From Roseiarcus sp963759955 (lineage in GTDB: Bacteria > Pseudomonadota > Alphaproteobacteria > Rhizobiales > Beijerinckiaceae), in NCBI GenBank assembly GCA_963759955.1, contig CAVXCA010000056.1:248001-312000 (forward strand): a stretch of 64,000 bases of DNA, given 5' to 3'. The notes under the pieces were generated by a model that saw only the letters and a list, made by a program, of their open reading frames with translations, was not told where the DNA came from and did no database searches. Of the stretch, positions 1 through 7,436 are shown in pieces; the stretch's first letter is position 1; every line of letters starts with the position of its first letter. A program made the position numbers and the translations under genes.

Positions 1-1426
1 CCATGACTTCTTCGAGTTCGTTGGGGTAGACGTTGAAGCCAGAGACGATGATCAGGTCCTTCTTGCGATCGACAATTCGTACGAACCCCGCCTCGTCGAT
101 GGTGGCGAGATCGCCGGTGCGCAGGAACCCGTCGGCCGTCATCACCTTGGCGGTCTCGTCGGGCTGGTTCCAGTAGCCTTTCATCACCTGGGGGCCGCGC
201 ACGCAAAGCTCCCCCACCTCGCCAATGGAAAGATCGCGCTCGTCGTCGCTACGGATCGCAATCTCGGTGGACGGGATCGGCAAGCCGATCGAGCCGTTGT
301 AATCGGCCAGATCGAGCGGGTTCATCGTGACGCCCGGCGACGCCTCCGTGAGGCCATAGGCCTCGATCAACGCCTTGCCGGTCGTTTGCTTCCACTTTTC
401 GGCGACCGCTTTCTGGACAGCCATGCCGCCCCCCACCGAGACGCGCAGCGGCGTGAAATCAAGCTTGGTGAAATCGGGGTTGTTCAGAAGCGCTTTGAAT
501 AGGGTGTTTACGCCAGTGATGACCGAGAACCGGTAACGGGCGAGCTCTTTGACGAAGCCCGGGATGTCGCGGGGATTCGTGATCAGCACGTCGGTCGCGC
601 CGATCTTCAGGAACGTCAGGCAGTTCGCCGTCAAGGCGAAGATATGATACAGCGGCAGCGCCGTAATGACGACCTCGCGCCCTTCCTCGAGCACGGGCCG
701 AAGCCAGGCATGCGCCTGCTGTATGTTGGCGACGATGTTGCCGTGAGTGAGCATCGCGCCCTTGGGCCTTCCGGTCGTTCCGCCGGTGTACTGCAGGAAT
801 GCAAGGTCGTCCGGGCCGACCTCGACAGGATCGAACGGCGCCTTTGCGCCGAGCTGCAAGGCGGTCTTGAAAGGAATAGCTCGCGGGATACGCCATGCGG
901 GCACGAGCTTCTTGACTCGCCTGACGACGAAATTGACGATCAAGCCTTTGGGAAAGGCGAGCACGTCGCCCAAGCCGGTGACGATGACGTGCTCGACCTT
1001 GGTTGCGGCGATCACCTGCTCCACGACCGCGGCGAAGTTTTCCACCACCACGACGACTTCCGCTCCGGAGTCCTCGAGCTGATGTTTCAACTCTCTTGGA
1101 GTGTAAAGCGGGTTGCAGTTCACCACCGTATAGCCGGCCCGCAAAGCGCCGAACAGCGCAATCGGATATTGCAAGACGTTCGGCATCATCAGCGCGATGC
1201 GTGCGCCTCTCGGCAGTTTCAGCACGCCTTGCAGATAGGCCGCGAAGTCGCGAGCCAAGCGCTCCATCTTGGCGTAGCTGATCGCGGTTCCCATGTTGAC
1301 GAACGCGGCGCGCGACCCGAATTTCGCCGCGCTCATCTCAAATATCGCGCCAATGCTGCGATAAGCCGCGACATCGACGTCGGCAGGAACCCCTTGCGGA
1401 TATCTTCGAAGCCAAATGCGCTCCAT
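1..1426 (-). CDS. fadD: Long-chain fatty acyl-CoA ligase (FadD), 3' end outside window
   Basis: ATP-dependent activation of free fatty acids to acyl-CoA through an acyl-AMP intermediate. The visible 475 residues begin MERIWLRRYPQG and contain the AMP-binding P-loop YTGGTTGRPKGAM (about residues 213-225), the acyl-adenylate motif EAYGLTEASPG, and late motifs TGDLATID and DRKKDLIIVSGFNVYPNE. About 80-90 C-terminal residues of the usual ~560 lie beyond position 1. The gene diverges from the lipase gene at 1631. A TATATT-like -10 (1469-1474 on the minus strand) lies next to a TGAC-N4-GTCA dyad. The family is certain; the chain-length preference is not visible. In this setting it would supply acyl-CoA for reduction and esterification by the neighbouring reductase and wax ester synthase. 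Confidence 0.93.
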   Translation of the reverse strand, partial: MERIWLRRYPQGVPADVDVAAYRSIGAIFEMSAAKFGSRAAFVNMGTAISYAKMERLARDFAAYLQGVLKLPRGARIALMMPNVLQYPIALFGALRAGYTVVNCNPLYTPRELKHQLEDSGAEVVVVVENFAAVVEQVIAATKVEHVIVTGLGDVLAFPKGLIVNFVVRRVKKLVPAWRIPRAIPFKTALQLGAKAPFDPVEVGPDDLAFLQYTGGTTGRPKGAMLTHGNIVANIQQAHAWLRPVLEEGREVVITALPLYHIFALTANCLTFLKIGATDVLITNPRDIPGFVKELARYRFSVITGVNTLFKALLNNPDFTKLDFTPLRVSVGGGMAVQKAVAEKWKQTTGKALIEAYGLTEASPGVTMNPLDLADYNGSIGLPIPSTEIAIRSDDERDLSIGEVGELCVRGPQVMKGYWNQPDETAKVMTADGFLRTGDLATIDEAGFVRIVDRKKDLIIVSGFNVYPNELEEVM

Positions 1427-1495
1427 AGACGTTTCCCCAAGACGCACTCCGCACGTTCATTGTTTTGTAATATAGCCGCAAAATCGGGTGCGACG

Positions 1496-1509
1496 TTGAC
1501 ATGAGTCAC
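1496..1509. promoter_or_regulatory. Degenerate FNR/FixK-like dyad between fadD and the lipase gene
   Basis: The sequence TTGAC-ATGA-GTCAC has a perfect TGAC-N4-GTCA core but deviates from the FNR consensus TTGAT-N4-ATCAA at three positions. On the fadD side a good -10 (TATATT, 1474-1469) sits 21 nt away. On the lipase side TATGTC (1531-1536) also sits 21 nt away. The spacing matches the class II arrangement of the better boxes elsewhere in this window, but the right half-site is weak, so this is a tentative call. Confidence 0.35.
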
Positions 1510-1630
1510 ACCGCGCCGAGCCGACCGCCGTATGTCTCAAAAGCAGTTACGGCGTGTATATATTACTTAATTGCATCGCAGCGCAGCGCATCGAGAACTC
1601 TTGGTGCGCCGCGGGCGGGAAGGCGCCGCC

Positions 1631-2533
1631 ATGATATCCCGTCGCACCCGTAGCGTCATCGTTGTCGAAGCCATTTTGCTGCTGATCGCAGTCGTGGCCG
1701 TGCAACGTGGCGCCTTGACTTTGGGGTCCACGCTGGCGGCCTGCGCGGCGCTCGTCATGCTCAACTTGTGCGCTGTCGCCGCAGTCTACGGGATTCTGCG
1801 GCTCTACGCATCGAAGCCGCCACGGGCCGTTTCGGCGCGCGGCGCGCACCCATGGGTTTGCGCCTTCACGGAGATACTGGCGTTGTTCGCCGTCTTCGTG
1901 ATCATTCAACCCTTCGAACGTTGGTGGATGGGCGCCGATACGGTGGGAAAGCTCGTCCCTGGGCGCATCCCTGTCTTGCTGGTTCACGGCTACCTGTGCA
2001 ATCGCGGCCTATGGTGGTGGCTGCGGCGACGCCTTCGCGCTCGCCAATTCGCCGTGGCGACGCTCAATCTGGAGCCTCCTCTCGCCGGCCTCGATCGACT
2101 TGCAGCCCAGCTCGGCGAACGCATCGACGCGCTGCTGGCGGAGACCGGGGCCGAGAAAGTCGTGCTCGTCACCCACAGCATGGGCGGCTTGGCGTCGCGC
2201 GCCTACCTACGCCAGCGCGGCGCTGCTCACGTGGCCGGTTTGGTGACGCTCGCCGCGCCTCACAACGGCACGCGGGTCGCCTGCCTCGGCCTCGGCCGCA
2301 ACGCTCGCGAGATGCGGCCGAACAGCGAATGGCTACGAAGCCTGAACGCCGAGCCGCCGCCGCCGATCCCGATCACGAGCCTATGGAGCCTCGATGACGA
2401 GATCATCGACCCGCCGGACGCCAGCCGGCTCACCAATGGCCGGGAGACGGCCCTCGAGGGCATCGGCCACATGGCGATGGCGTTCTCGCCGACGGTTCTG
2501 GCGTGCATTGACGCCGAACTCGCGCGTCGCTGA
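1631..2533 (+). CDS. Membrane-anchored alpha/beta-hydrolase (triacylglycerol lipase/esterase family)
   Basis: A 300-residue predicted lipase or esterase. Two or three hydrophobic N-terminal segments (VIVVEAILLLIAVVAV, the ALVMLNLCAVAAVYGI region, then ILALFAVFVII) anchor it in the inner membrane. The hydrolase fold follows, with the oxyanion strand VLLVHGYLCN, the nucleophile elbow THSMGG (Ser about residue 183) and a late GIGHMAM that can supply the catalytic His. The ATG at 1631 is preferred over the upstream in-frame ATG at 1571 because a GGAAGG ribosome site precedes it and the anchor then starts immediately. It resembles PGAP1/LipA-type lipases. In this locus it could hydrolyse stored wax esters or acylglycerols. 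The substrate is inferred only from context. Confidence 0.8.
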   Translation: MISRRTRSVIVVEAILLLIAVVAVQRGALTLGSTLAACAALVMLNLCAVAAVYGILRLYASKPPRAVSARGAHPWVCAFTEILALFAVFVIIQPFERWWMGADTVGKLVPGRIPVLLVHGYLCNRGLWWWLRRRLRARQFAVATLNLEPPLAGLDRLAAQLGERIDALLAETGAEKVVLVTHSMGGLASRAYLRQRGAAHVAGLVTLAAPHNGTRVACLGLGRNAREMRPNSEWLRSLNAEPPPPIPITSLWSLDDEIIDPPDASRLTNGRETALEGIGHMAMAFSPTVLACIDAELARR

Positions 2534-2589
2534 AAGGGAGCGAGCGATCGCCGCCGCCCCGCGTCAGCCGCGAGCGACATCGGCGCGCG

Positions 2590-4575
2590 TTACAAATGGA
2601 TGCCCCGCAGCAATTGGGCGAACGCAACCTGATCGGCGGTGGTCCGCTCCGTTCCTGGCGTCTCGCCACGAGCCGCAGCGGAATCCGGGAACATCCGGAA
2701 ACTGGTGTTCATGACGATCTGGCCAATGCGCGGCGCGATCGCATGCACGACCTCACCGAAAAGGCCGAGACGCGTCGCAATGCGCGCGGGCCGGCGGACG
2801 ACGGCGTCGACGACCAATTCCGCGGCCTCCTCCGGGCTGAGCGCCGGCACCTGTTCGTAAAGCTTCGTCGGGGCGATCATCGCGGTGCGGACCAGCGGCA
2901 TGTTGATCGTCGTGAACTCGACGCCGCGGTCGAGGAACTCGGACGCCGCGCAGCGGGTCCAGGCTTCGAACGCGGCCTTCGATGCGAGATAAGCCGAGAA
3001 CCGCGGCGCGTTGGTGAGCGTGCCGATCGAGGACATGTTGATCACATGGCCGTTTTGCTTCTTGATCATCCCGGGCAACACAGCCAGGGTGATCCGGAGC
3101 GCGCCGAAATAGTTGATCTGCATCGTGCGCTCGAAATCGTGAAGGCGATCGAACGAGCTTTCGATCCCGCGTCGAATCGACCGGCCCGCATTGTTGATTA
3201 GAATGTCGACGCCGCCATGCTCCGCCTCGACCCACTTGACGAGCGCATCGCACTGCGACGGGTCGGTAATGTCCGCGCTTCGGGCGACGAGCGAAAGGCC
3301 GCGGCGAACGGCTTCCTGTTGAGCGGCTTCGAGTTTCGCGGGATCGCGCGCGGCGATGACGGTGACGGCGCCGGCCGCCGCAAGCTTCAACGCCGCGGCG
3401 AGGCCGATGCCCGAAGAGCCGCCTGTAATCAGCACGACGCGGCCTGCGACGCGGCCGCGCAACGTGCGATCGACGAAGAGATCGGGATCGAGACGGCGCT
3501 CCCAGTAGTCCCACAGACGCCAAGCATAGTCCTCGAGCGGCGGCACGACGATCCCGGCGGGCTTGAGAAGGCGTTCCGCGTCGCGGCAATCAAATCGCGT
3601 GGGATAGTTGATGAACGAGAGGATATCGTCCGGCAGCGCGAGGTCGCTCATGATCGCCTTGCGAATGCGCTGAACCGGGGTGAGCGCCATGAGGCTGCGC
3701 ACAATGCCGCGCGGAACGAGATTGAGGAGCGCAGCGTTGATGCGGATCGTCGTGCTCGGCGCATGAGCGGCGCGGGCGAAAATATTGAGAATATCGCCGA
3801 CGCGGCGTGGGTGCGGATCGGTAAGGTGGAAACAGCAACCGTCCTGCCCCTCCAGATGAGCCAGATGGTCGAGCGCGCTCGCGACGAAATCGACCGGAAC
3901 CAAATTGATCCGCCCGCCCTCCAGCCCGACGCTCGGCGCCCACGGCGGCAGCAGCCGGCGCATCTTCTGGATCAACTTGAAGAAGTAGTAGGGCCCGTCG
4001 ATCTTATCCATCTCGCCGTCGCGGGAGTCCCCGACCACGATGCCGGGCCGATAGACGCGCCACGGCAGCTTGCACTCGTCGCGGACCACCTTCTCGGATT
4101 CATGCTTGCTGGCGAAATAGGGGTGATCCAGATTCTCGGCTTCCTCGAACATGTCCTCGCGGAACACGCCTTCGTAAAGCCCGGCGGCCGCGATCGAACT
4201 GACATGGTGAAAGCGCTTGGCGTGGATTTGCTCCGCGAAGCGCACCGCATTGCGAGTGCCTTCGATGTTGGTGGTCATCTCCATTTCGGGGTCGGCGTCG
4301 ATCGCATAGATCGCTCCGAGATGGAACACGTGGTCCACGACGCCGCCGAGCGCCTGCAAATCCTCGCCCGCGACGGAAAGTCCAGGCTTGAGCAGGTCGC
4401 CGGCGACCGGGATCGCGCGCCGCGCATCCGTCCCCCAAAAGCGCAGCAGGGCTTCCACGCGATCCGCCGATCTATTGCGCATGAGAAAGTAGATCGTGGC
4501 GTCGGGTCGCGCCAACAGCGTCCTCACCAGCCGCTTGCCGATAAACCCGCTGGCGCCGGTGACAAAGTAGATCAT
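2590..4575 (-). CDS. Two-domain SDR: alcohol-forming fatty acyl-CoA reductase
   Basis: A 661-residue protein of two fused Rossmann domains. The N-terminal domain has VTGASGFIGKRL at the start and an active-site Y153-x3-K157 in HPYFASKHESEK. The C-terminal classical SDR has ITGGSSGIG near residue 384, NNAGRSIRR and SAYLASK. Length, domain order and many sequence blocks (HHVSSIAAAGL, REDMFEEAE, DGPYYFFKLIQK, FINYPTRFD, end QVAFAQLLRGIHL) match, from memory, the Marinobacter reductase Maqu_2507. That enzyme reduces acyl-CoA through the aldehyde to the fatty alcohol with NADPH. The ATG at 4575 is chosen because the Rossmann fold starts there; the frame stays open to 4926 without similarity. It diverges from the phasin gene. 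It would supply the alcohol substrate for the wax ester synthase at 7437-8939. Confidence 0.88.
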   Translation of the reverse strand: MIYFVTGASGFIGKRLVRTLLARPDATIYFLMRNRSADRVEALLRFWGTDARRAIPVAGDLLKPGLSVAGEDLQALGGVVDHVFHLGAIYAIDADPEMEMTTNIEGTRNAVRFAEQIHAKRFHHVSSIAAAGLYEGVFREDMFEEAENLDHPYFASKHESEKVVRDECKLPWRVYRPGIVVGDSRDGEMDKIDGPYYFFKLIQKMRRLLPPWAPSVGLEGGRINLVPVDFVASALDHLAHLEGQDGCCFHLTDPHPRRVGDILNIFARAAHAPSTTIRINAALLNLVPRGIVRSLMALTPVQRIRKAIMSDLALPDDILSFINYPTRFDCRDAERLLKPAGIVVPPLEDYAWRLWDYWERRLDPDLFVDRTLRGRVAGRVVLITGGSSGIGLAAALKLAAAGAVTVIAARDPAKLEAAQQEAVRRGLSLVARSADITDPSQCDALVKWVEAEHGGVDILINNAGRSIRRGIESSFDRLHDFERTMQINYFGALRITLAVLPGMIKKQNGHVINMSSIGTLTNAPRFSAYLASKAAFEAWTRCAASEFLDRGVEFTTINMPLVRTAMIAPTKLYEQVPALSPEEAAELVVDAVVRRPARIATRLGLFGEVVHAIAPRIGQIVMNTSFRMFPDSAAARGETPGTERTTADQVAFAQLLRGIHL

Positions 4576-4692
4576 GTTCGGCGCTCCAGAATCGATGTGT
4601 CGCGGCAAATTTTCTCTGGCGCACAGCGGGGCCGAGATACAGGCCCCCTCGATCATTTGGCACAAAGCATACGATTGTTTCCTTGAGCTTCT

Positions 4693-4706
4693 TTGACGCC
4701 GATCAA
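4693..4706. promoter_or_regulatory. FNR/FixK-type box in the divergent reductase/phasin promoter
   Basis: TTGAC-GCCG-ATCAA matches the palindromic FNR/FixK consensus TTGAT-N4-ATCAA at 9 of 10 positions. Toward the phasin gene a -10 GATAAT (4729-4734) lies 22 nt away. That puts the box centre (4699.5) at -41.5 from a start near 4741, the classical class II position. Toward the reductase gene a TATGCT hexamer (4671-4666, minus strand) lies 21 nt away. One box could therefore serve both divergent promoters. The box and spacing are seen; oxygen control is inferred. Confidence 0.65.
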
Positions 4707-4780
4707 GGCAAAAGAGCGCACCGCGTCCGATAATTTTCATCGCAAAAATAAAATGTCCGACTAGAGACAGGAGAATTAAG

Positions 4781-5236
4781 ATGACCGGGAAACTCAAGGA
4801 ATTGGCGCACGACAGTGGCGAAAACAGCCAGTTGATCGCGGGGATTCGGGACTCGGCGAGCCAGATCTGGCTCGCTGGGCTGGGAGCCTTCGCCAAGGCC
4901 CAAAAGGAAGGGACGAAGTTCTTCAACGGACTCGTCGAGGAAGGTGAGGGCGTTCAGAAGCAGGCGAAGAAGGCTGCCGGCGACGCCTACGACGAAGTGA
5001 AGACCAGAGCCTCCAAGTCGTGGGACCAACTGTCTTGGACTCAAATCGAACGCGTATTCGAGGACCGCGTGGCCAAAGTTCTGCACACGCTCAGCGTGCC
5101 GACGCGAAAGGATCTCGATACGCTTTCGCATCGCGTCGCCGAGTTGACCGCGGTGACGAAGAGGCTCTCGGAAACGATGGAGGAGCCGGGAGCGGCGCGC
5201 AAGGCGCGTACGCATGAGGCAAGCAAGCATTCCTGA
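4781..5236 (+). CDS. Phasin (PhaF/PhaI-type granule-associated protein)
   Basis: A 151-residue amphipathic granule-coat protein. The diagnostic block IWLAGLGAFAKAQ followed by KEGTKFFNGLVEEGE (about residues 27-56) is typical of the PhaI/PhaF phasin family. The rest is a helical, charged, heptad-rich region. A strong ribosome site AGGAG (4769-4773) precedes the ATG. No PHA synthase is present in this window, while the neighbours make and hydrolyse neutral lipid, so the coated granule may be wax ester rather than polyhydroxyalkanoate. That assignment is inference. The promoter carries the FNR/FixK-type box described at 4693. Confidence 0.88.
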   Translation: MTGKLKELAHDSGENSQLIAGIRDSASQIWLAGLGAFAKAQKEGTKFFNGLVEEGEGVQKQAKKAAGDAYDEVKTRASKSWDQLSWTQIERVFEDRVAKVLHTLSVPTRKDLDTLSHRVAELTAVTKRLSETMEEPGAARKARTHEASKHS

Positions 5237-5335
5237 AACACGGCGCCGAGATAGCGGCCCGGCCGCCGGCCGGCCGCACTCGGATGTGCAATGGGATTGA
5301 GTCGGGTTGGAACTCGAGCCCGAGAGGGGACAGAG

Positions 5336-6574
5336 GTGGCGAGCCATCCAGTTCGAGGGATCGCTCTGGCGGGCGGCGGACCGCTGGGCGCCATTTATGA
5401 GATCGGCGCACTGCTAGCGCTGGGAGAAACGCTCCAAGGTCTCGATCTGGTCGATTGCGACGTTTACGTGGGCGTGAATTCGGGCAGCTTCATCGCTGCG
5501 GGTCTGGCGAACGGATTGTCCCCGAAGTCGATGCACCGGATGTTTATCGAGAGCGACGCCGCCGACGATCCGTTCGAGCCCGGCCTGTTGCTGCGCCCTG
5601 CCCTAAGCGAATACGCGGGCCGGCTCGCCTCGCTCCCCAAATTGCTGGCCTCCGCCGCGCGCCAGTATCTGGAGCCTGGCGGGTCGGCCGGTTTTTTTGA
5701 GTCCTTCGGCCGGCTCGCGCGGGCGCTTCCGACAGGCGTCTTCGACAATACAGGCGTCGGCGACTATCTCACGCAGCTGCTGTCGGGTCCGAGGCGGGTC
5801 AATGATTTTCGTGAGCTCAAGCACAAGCTGTTCCTGGTGGCGACCGACATCGACACCGGGGCGTCGGTGCCGTTTGGCGCTCCCGGCTGGGACGACGTGC
5901 CGATTGCGCGCGCGGTCCAGGCGAGTTCGGCCTTGCCGGGACTCTTCCCGCCAGTCGAAATCGACGGCCGTTTCTATGTCGACGGCGCGTTGACCAAGAC
6001 GCTTCACGCATCGGTGGCGCTGCGGGAAGGCGCGAAGTTGTTGCTCTGCGTGAATCCGCTCGTGCCTTTCGACGCCCGACTGGCCGCGGAGCGGACGGGC
6101 CGGAAGGAAGTCTCCGTCATCCACGGCGGGCTGCCTTCGATCATGTCGCAGACGTTCCGCACCCTGATCCATTCGCGGATGGGCGTTGGGATGGGGCGTT
6201 ATCGCCGGGAGTATCCGGACGCCGACGTCCTGCTTTTCGAGCCAGAACGCGACGACGTCGAGATGTTCTTCACCAACGTGTTCAGCTATTCCGACCGACG
6301 CCGATTGTGCGAACACGCTTATCAGAGAACCCGCGAGGATCTGCGGCGTCGCCGCGCCGAGCTCGGTGAATCGCTTAGCCGTCATGGCGTCACGATCGAC
6401 GACAAAGCGCTCGCCGACGAACATCGAACCCTGTTGGTTCCAGGCCATAGGAAAAATCGCCGCCGGACCGACCTGCTCGCGCAGACCGCCGCCAAGCTCG
6501 ATCAGACGCTCGACCGTCTCGAACGCCTTTTGACGACACGCGCGGGCCCGGCGCGGGACCGGCAGGCCAATTGA
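5336..6574 (+). CDS. Patatin-like protein with altered nucleophile elbow
   Basis: A 412-residue patatin-fold protein. The oxyanion glycine loop GGGPLGA is at about residues 13-19, and the catalytic-Asp motif appears as YVDGALTKTLHAS. The nucleophile elbow normally reads G-x-S-x-G, but here it reads G46-V-N48-S49-G50, so Asn stands where Ser is expected and a Ser follows one residue later. Activity is therefore uncertain; it may be a degenerate hydrolase or lipid-binding protein. The GTG at 5336 is preferred because AGAGGGGA (5323-5330) precedes it; an in-frame ATG at 5291 is the alternative. It sits between phasin and TPR genes, 10 bp before the latter, and is probably co-transcribed with them. 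Confidence 0.82.
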   Translation: MASHPVRGIALAGGGPLGAIYEIGALLALGETLQGLDLVDCDVYVGVNSGSFIAAGLANGLSPKSMHRMFIESDAADDPFEPGLLLRPALSEYAGRLASLPKLLASAARQYLEPGGSAGFFESFGRLARALPTGVFDNTGVGDYLTQLLSGPRRVNDFRELKHKLFLVATDIDTGASVPFGAPGWDDVPIARAVQASSALPGLFPPVEIDGRFYVDGALTKTLHASVALREGAKLLLCVNPLVPFDARLAAERTGRKEVSVIHGGLPSIMSQTFRTLIHSRMGVGMGRYRREYPDADVLLFEPERDDVEMFFTNVFSYSDRRRLCEHAYQRTREDLRRRRAELGESLSRHGVTIDDKALADEHRTLLVPGHRKNRRRTDLLAQTAAKLDQTLDRLERLLTTRAGPARDRQAN

Positions 6575-6584
6575 GGGCTCAGCA

Positions 6585-7436
6585 ATGCCGAAGACGCGCT
6601 GGAAGCCATTCCCATATGCGGACAAGGCCTACGATTACGCGGGGACGCGCCTGAAGGAGCAATGGCCGCGGCTGCATAACGGCGATCGTGAGCGCTATCC
6701 GACGCTCGGCGACTTGACGAAGCTGGTCGAGAAGCACGAGGAGTTCGCGCCCTCAGGCTCGCTCGAACAAGCGGCCGCCAAGCTTCAGGACGCATGGCGC
6801 GCCTACCATCGCGGCGACTTCGGCCAGGCGGTCGAACTCGGTCTTTCTGTCGGGCCGCTCGGTTATAATGTCGCGAACAAGGCGGCAAACATTTACGCCA
6901 CCTATCTCGAGACCAGCGAATCGGCCAGACTGACGCTGCTGCTCGAATCGGTCGAGCGAGCCGAGTTTGTCTTCGCCCGCGACAAGTCCATCGCCAACGC
7001 CTGGTATTTCCATGCGCAGGCGCTCGGCCGATACAGCCAAGGGATTTCGGTCGTCAAAGCGTTGGCGCAGGGCCTGGGCGGCAAAGTCAGGAGCAGCTTG
7101 GAGCAAGCGGTCAGGCTCGAGCCGCGCCACGCCGACGCGCATATCGCGTTTGGGGCTTATCACGCTGAAATCATCAGTAAGGTCGGCGCCTTGCTCGGCG
7201 GGTTGACCTACGGCGCGAGCCAGGATGAAGCGGTCAAGCATTTCGAGACCGCGCTCAAGCTCAATCCTCATTCGGCGATCGCCCGCATCGAATACGCCAA
7301 TGGGCTCGCCATGATGTTCGGCAAGGCGGAGCTCGCCCGCGCAACGAACCTGTACAAGGAAGCGGCGAAATGCCCCGCCGCCGACGCCATGGAGCGGCTC
7401 GACGCCGAGTTGGCGAAAGCCGAACTCGAAGACTGA
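6585..7436 (+). CDS. TPR-repeat protein of the wax ester locus
   Basis: A 283-residue soluble helical protein with no signal peptide. The N-terminus (MPKTRWKPFPYADKAYDYAG) is aromatic and unlike TPR. The middle and C-terminus carry TPR-like helices: AWRAYHRGDFGQAVELG, LEQAVRLEPRHADAHIAFGAYHAE and HFETALKLNPHSAIARIEYAN. A GAGGG ribosome site overlaps the end of the patatin gene 10 bp upstream, so the two are likely translated together. The stop codon abuts the stop of the convergent wax ester synthase within the palindrome TGATCA (7434-7439). No enzyme motif is visible. It may be a scaffold or granule-surface protein; the function is unknown. Confidence 0.8.
   Translation: MPKTRWKPFPYADKAYDYAGTRLKEQWPRLHNGDRERYPTLGDLTKLVEKHEEFAPSGSLEQAAAKLQDAWRAYHRGDFGQAVELGLSVGPLGYNVANKAANIYATYLETSESARLTLLLESVERAEFVFARDKSIANAWYFHAQALGRYSQGISVVKALAQGLGGKVRSSLEQAVRLEPRHADAHIAFGAYHAEIISKVGALLGGLTYGASQDEAVKHFETALKLNPHSAIARIEYANGLAMMFGKAELARATNLYKEAAKCPAADAMERLDAELAKAELED

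Noticed and set aside
644..1504. Plus-strand frame over fadD
   Set aside because: The minus strand encodes FadD with all motifs; the plus frame has none.
5254..5277. GC-rich inverted repeat after the phasin gene as a terminator
   Set aside because: The arms pair only imperfectly and no T-tract follows on either strand; it could be chance in this composition.
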